Below the pieces are notes generated by a model that saw nothing but the letters and a program-made list of their open reading frames with translations, had not been told where the DNA came from and did no database searches. DNA of 9,059 nt from an uncultured Collinsella sp. (lineage in GTDB: Bacteria > Actinomycetota > Coriobacteriia > Coriobacteriales > Coriobacteriaceae), in assembly GCA_900552755.1 (NCBI GenBank), contig USAY01000077.1, positions 1 through 9,059 of the forward strand, in the 5' to 3' direction. The stretch's first letter is position 1. The number at the start of each line of letters is the position of its first letter. This document shows, piece after piece, positions 6,753 to 9,059 of the stretch. The translations under genes and the position numbers were made by a program.

Positions 6753-6787
6753 AAATGCGGCAAAGGGACTGTTCCTTTGCCGCATTT
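6753..6787. repeat. REP-like palindrome, copy 2
   Basis: 16-base arms (AAATGCGGCAAAGGGA and its near complement) surround CTG, with a single G.T pair. It shares the core GGCAAAGGGAC and the trailing GATG with the copy at 1791-1823. The fifth-position pair changed from A-T to C-G on both arms together. It lies 19 bases after the stop of the 353-residue gene and could stop or protect that mRNA, though no T-run follows. Confidence 0.85.
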
Positions 6788-6864
6788 GATGTCAAAACCA
6801 TTTTGTCAAGGACTAGAGAGTTTGAAAGTTTACCATTTCTACCCCGTCCCCTAATGGCAGGTTT

Positions 6865-7464
6865 TTACATGCCGGCAAAGTTCGTCTGGCGCAAGGCTTC
6901 GTAGAGAACGATGGCGGCGCTGTTGGAGAGGTTGAGTGCGCTGATGCGGTAGTCGTCCGGGTTGACGAAGTTGCCGCAGATATCCTGTTGAAGGATGGCC
7001 TCGTGGCTGTCCTCGGTATGCCCCAGCGATTCCACGTGGGTTTCCCAGGCCTTGGCGTTATTGAGTGAGTCGCAATCGCGCAGCATCGGGATGCGCTCGC
7101 AGCGCTCGGGCGCCGCGGCAAGCAGTGGCTCGGGAATGCCCGAGCTCTCACTGCCAAAGACCAAGTAGTCGCCATCGCGGTAGGTACTCTGAGCATAGGT
7201 GCGGCGTGCCTTTTTGGTCAACAGATGCAGGCGCTCGTCGGTGGGGGAGAGACCGTTGCGCGCAAGGAAATCCTCCCAGCTGGCATAGGTCGTCACGTCC
7301 AAGTTTTGCCAGTAGCCCAGACCGGCGCGACGTACCGTCTTGTCATCTAGCGAAAAGCCCAGTGGCTCCACCAGATGCAGATGGGCGCCGGTGACCACGC
7401 AGGTACGGCCGATATTGCCCGTATTGGCCGGAATCTCGGGCGCATACAGCACGATATTGAACAT
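6865..7464 (-). CDS. trmL: tRNA (cytidine(34)-2'-O)-methyltransferase, SPOUT family
   Basis: 199 residues. TrmL methylates the 2'-O of the wobble nucleotide of certain tRNA-Leu isoacceptors, using S-adenosylmethionine bound in a trefoil knot. Seen here: MFNIVLYAPEIPANTGNIGR (1-20, motif 1), LVEPLGFSLDDKTVRRAGLGY (31-51), GDYLVFGSESSGIPE (98-112, motif 2), RIPM (124-127), and ALNLSNSAAIVLYEALRQ (176-193, motif 3). The E. coli protein has about 157 residues and only some seven residues between RIPM and NLSN; here there are 50, an insertion of roughly 43 next to the knot. The start is ATG at 7462-7464, four bases after AAGGAG. The 28 extra codons upstream to 7548 cross the hairpin and are not coding. 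A terminator-like hairpin sits just upstream, so expression may depend on read-through from the cobW-type gene. Confidence 0.93.
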   Translation of the reverse strand: MFNIVLYAPEIPANTGNIGRTCVVTGAHLHLVEPLGFSLDDKTVRRAGLGYWQNLDVTTYASWEDFLARNGLSPTDERLHLLTKKARRTYAQSTYRDGDYLVFGSESSGIPEPLLAAAPERCERIPMLRDCDSLNNAKAWETHVESLGHTEDSHEAILQQDICGNFVNPDDYRISALNLSNSAAIVLYEALRQTNFAGM

Positions 7465-7468
7465 GAAT

Positions 7469-7474
7469 CTCCTT
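7469..7474 (-). promoter_or_regulatory. Ribosome binding site of trmL
   Basis: On the minus strand AAGGAG stands four bases before ATG. It fixes the start at the family N-terminus MFNIVLY and excludes the longer frame. Confidence 0.75.
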
Positions 7475-7485
7475 GGCTCAGAACG

Positions 7486-7527
7486 AAAAACCACCACGAA
7501 GGGCATAGTGCACCTTCGTGGTGGTTT
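7486..7527 (-). terminator. Strong intrinsic terminator after the CobW-family gene
   Basis: AAACCACCACGAAGG (7488-7502) and its exact complement (7513-7527) form a 15-bp stem; three more pairs (GCA/TGC) can extend it towards the loop. On the minus strand the stem is followed by a run of T from its final TTT through TTTTT (7490-7486). It lies about 40 bases after the CobW-family stop and only about 11 bases before the trmL ribosome site, which leaves almost no room for a separate trmL promoter. Confidence 0.85.
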
Positions 7528-7536
7528 GGCGGTTAC

Positions 7537-7556
7537 GTGGGCGGACAAATGCCCAC
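7537..7556. other. Small inverted repeat GTGGGC/GCCCAC
   Basis: A 6-bp perfect stem with an 8-base loop lies between the CobW-family stop codon and the main terminator. It may add to termination or mRNA stability. It is too short to name with confidence. Confidence 0.35.
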
Positions 7557-7566
7557 TTGGATAAAC

Positions 7567-8697
7567 CTAGGCGCGGTGCCAGTCGGTCAGGCAGGCATCG
7601 AGGGAGGCGATGAGCGCATCCTTGTCCATGTGACGGCCGATGATGCACAGGCTCGTCATGCGATCGCCCGTCTCGTCGTCCCAAATCTGCATGATCTCGG
7701 GGTTCTCGTCGATGATCTTCTGCTTCTCGCCCTTGGGCGCCGAGTCGACAAACAGGCCGTTCTCCATCAGACGCATCTGGTGGCCGGCCTGCTCAAACAT
7801 GTAGCACATGTCCGGATCGCCGGTCTGCCACAGCGGACCCTTGACGCGAATGACCTCGTCGGGCCACTTCTGCTCAACAAAATCGGTGAACTTCTGCAGG
7901 TCAAACGGCTTGCGGCGCGAGTACACAAAGGTCTCGATATCGTACTCGAGCACCTCGGGGTCGTCGTGCTCCTCGGGATGCTCCATGGCCTCGATCCAGG
8001 CGGCGGAGTTGTAGGCGCGCATAAAGTCGAAGCGGTCGGTATCGAGCAGCTCCTCCATGGGGACCTCGCCGTTTTGGGCCTCGACAATTACGGCGTCTTT
8101 CTGCAGGCTGCGCACGATGGCCTTGAGCTCGGCGATCTGCTCAGGGCTCACGGTATCGGTCTTGTTAAGGATCAGCGTGGAGCAGAACTCGATCTGCTGG
8201 ATAAGCAGGCTCTCGATGTCGTCCTCGTCGATATCCTCGGCCAGCAGGTCGCGACCGCCGTTGAACTCGTCGTACATGCGGGCGCAGTCGACCACGGCCA
8301 CGATGTTGTCGAGCGCGAGCTTGGGCTCGCCGCCCACCTTGGCCTCGTCGCAGAAGCTCGAGATGGTGTAGGCGATGGGGATAGGCTCGCAAATGCCCGA
8401 TGCCTCGATGATGATGTAGTCGAAGTTGCCCGAATCGGCGATGCCCTGCAGCTGGTTGGCCAGGTCATCCGAAAGCGTGCAGCAGATGCAGCCGTTGGTG
8501 AGCGGGATGAGGTCGTCGGTCTCGGAAAGGCCGCCGTCGGCGATGAGGCTGGCATCGACGTTGATCTCGCCGATATCGTTGACGATCACGGCGGCGCGGA
8601 TGCCGCCGTCGTTAGCGAGGATGTGGTTGAGCAGCGTGGTCTTGCCGGCACCGAGGTATCCGGTAAGCATGATGATCTTCACGGGTTTGTTGGGCAT
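7567..8697 (-). CDS. CobW/COG0523-family GTP-binding metallochaperone
   Basis: 376 residues. COG0523 proteins are GTPases that deliver or insert metal ions, often zinc, sometimes cobalt or nickel. Walker A GYLGAGKTTLLNHIL is at 13-27, the hallmark metal site CICC at 70-73 in NGCICCTLSDDL, the Walker B-like strand YIIIEASGICEP at 94-105, and the NKxD-type guanine motif LNKTD at 177-181. The C-terminal CobW_C domain runs from about 252 to 374 (YDIETFVYSRRKPFDLQKF at its start). There is no long His-rich metal loop, only EHPEEHDD at 239-246. The start is ATG at 8695-8697, with AGGAGG four bases upstream; the ATG at 8718 would swallow that site. No cobalamin gene is adjacent, so the metal is not identified. 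It is in the same direction as the ArsC-like gene, 86 bases away. Confidence 0.93.
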   Translation of the reverse strand: MPNKPVKIIMLTGYLGAGKTTLLNHILANDGGIRAAVIVNDIGEINVDASLIADGGLSETDDLIPLTNGCICCTLSDDLANQLQGIADSGNFDYIIIEASGICEPIPIAYTISSFCDEAKVGGEPKLALDNIVAVVDCARMYDEFNGGRDLLAEDIDEDDIESLLIQQIEFCSTLILNKTDTVSPEQIAELKAIVRSLQKDAVIVEAQNGEVPMEELLDTDRFDFMRAYNSAAWIEAMEHPEEHDDPEVLEYDIETFVYSRRKPFDLQKFTDFVEQKWPDEVIRVKGPLWQTGDPDMCYMFEQAGHQMRLMENGLFVDSAPKGEKQKIIDENPEIMQIWDDETGDRMTSLCIIGRHMDKDALIASLDACLTDWHRA

Positions 8698-8701
8698 GTG
8701 C

Positions 8702-8707
8702 CCTCCT
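8702..8707 (-). promoter_or_regulatory. Ribosome site fixing the start of the CobW-family gene
   Basis: On the minus strand AGGAGG precedes ATG (8695-8697) by GCAC. The longer frame from 8718 would read this site as codons, so it is rejected as the start. Confidence 0.8.
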
Positions 8708-8783
8708 TTGTTAGACATGGCTTACAGTTGAATCATATGCCAAACGACTGCTCTTATACCCACGCGCCGGCAAATAACACAGG

Positions 8784-9059
8784 CTACTCCCAGGCTCCCC
8801 ATACATCGGGGCAATAACCGACGGTGGCCTTTTTGCCGTTGCGCACGATGGGCTCGGCTAGAACCTGCTGGTTCTCGAGCAGCTTGTCGAAGCGCTGGCT
8901 AGGGGTGAGGTGCTGGATGAGCGCGAGCGTCTCCTCGTCCTTGGCCTTGGGGTTGAGCAGCTTGTCGATGCCGCCGACCGCTTGCATCACGCTCGTAAGC
9001 TCGCCCTTGCTCATCTCCTTTTCCTTAAGGTCGATAAACTGCACCTTAATGCGGCGCTC
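8784..9059 (-). CDS. ArsC/Spx-family protein (N-terminus outside window)
   Basis: 91 residues are visible, with the frame open to the right edge (ERRIKVQFIDLKEKE), so the GTG at 9042-9044 is an internal Val. The ArsC/Spx family has a thioredoxin-like fold. Family features seen: the FIDLKEKEMSKGEL strand and helix after the missing first beta strand, a Leu-rich middle, LLENQQVLAEPIVRNGKKA with the conserved Pro-Ile-Val-Arg, and the ending VGYCPDVWGAW. The CxxC or single Cys site would lie in the missing N-terminus, so an active oxidoreductase cannot be told from a regulator. It resembles the short ArsC-like proteins of unknown substrate more than true arsenate reductase, and no arsenic genes are nearby. 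It is in the same direction as the CobW-family gene and I see no terminator between them. Confidence 0.85.
   Translation of the reverse strand, partial: ERRIKVQFIDLKEKEMSKGELTSVMQAVGGIDKLLNPKAKDEETLALIQHLTPSQRFDKLLENQQVLAEPIVRNGKKATVGYCPDVWGAWE

Noticed and set aside
8698..8783. A Zur-type operator upstream of the CobW-family gene
   Set aside because: TTGGCATATGATTCAA has some dyad symmetry, but the arms do not align around one centre and do not match a Zur box.
7375..8817. A 480-codon open frame on the plus strand
   Set aside because: It lies antisense to trmL and the CobW-family gene, both of which show full family motifs. GC-rich coding DNA often leaves the opposite strand open. It has no recognisable domain and no good ribosome site.
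8784..9044. A complete 86-residue protein starting at 9044
   Set aside because: The frame stays open to the window edge and the ArsC/Spx fold needs residues before this point; the GTG codes for an internal Val.
1..9059. CRISPR arrays, tRNA or rRNA genes, riboswitches
   Set aside because: No regular repeat-spacer pattern, cloverleaf, conserved rRNA segment or recognisable aptamer core was found on reading both strands.

Overview
The window looks like chromosomal DNA of a high-GC Gram-positive bacterium. The outer genes are GC-rich (44 of 60 bases G or C at 421-480), genes start at GTG or ATG behind strong purine-rich ribosome sites, and the mix of a UvrA-like ATPase, a TrmL-type methyltransferase and a GTPase of the CobW family next to an ArsC/Spx-like gene fits a gut actinobacterium of the Coriobacteriia (Collinsella-like). 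No rRNA or other marker gene is present, so the placement is an impression. No tRNA, rRNA or CRISPR array was seen, and no gene-free stretch exceeds 300 bases.

Layout. 1-1788 (+) is the 3' part of a UvrA-family gene cut by the left edge. 1791-1823 is a near-perfect 16-bp palindrome. 1829-2929 (-) is a stand-alone P-loop ATPase with a C-terminal winged helix; its upstream region holds three direct repeats set exactly 20 bp apart. 3167-3802 (+) is a small serine recombinase whose last codons form a long hairpin. 3964-4779 (+) is a lipoprotein with a C-terminal FxLYD-like domain, followed by an intrinsic terminator. 4992-5663 and 5673-6734 (+) form a two-gene unit: a membrane-anchored DUF4230 protein and a 353-residue protein of no family I recognise, with an Ala-rich 11-residue repeat near its N-terminus. 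6753-6787 is a second copy of the left palindrome. On the minus strand follow trmL (6865-7464), a strong terminator-like hairpin (7486-7527), a CobW-family metallochaperone (7567-8697), and an ArsC/Spx-like gene (8784-9059) cut by the right edge.

Interpretation. The middle (about 1829-6734) differs from the flanks: lower GC (22 of 60 at 4141-4200), accessory functions, and a related palindrome at each end. The two palindromes differ by a compensatory base-pair change, so the fold is conserved and they belong to one dispersed repeat family. I read the middle as an accessory island between core genes. Three successive genes there encode a lipoprotein, a membrane-anchored protein and a probably cytoplasmic partner, which suggests a cell-envelope function, but nothing in the sequence gives the actual role. 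The most promising unknown is the DUF4230/hendecad-repeat gene pair.
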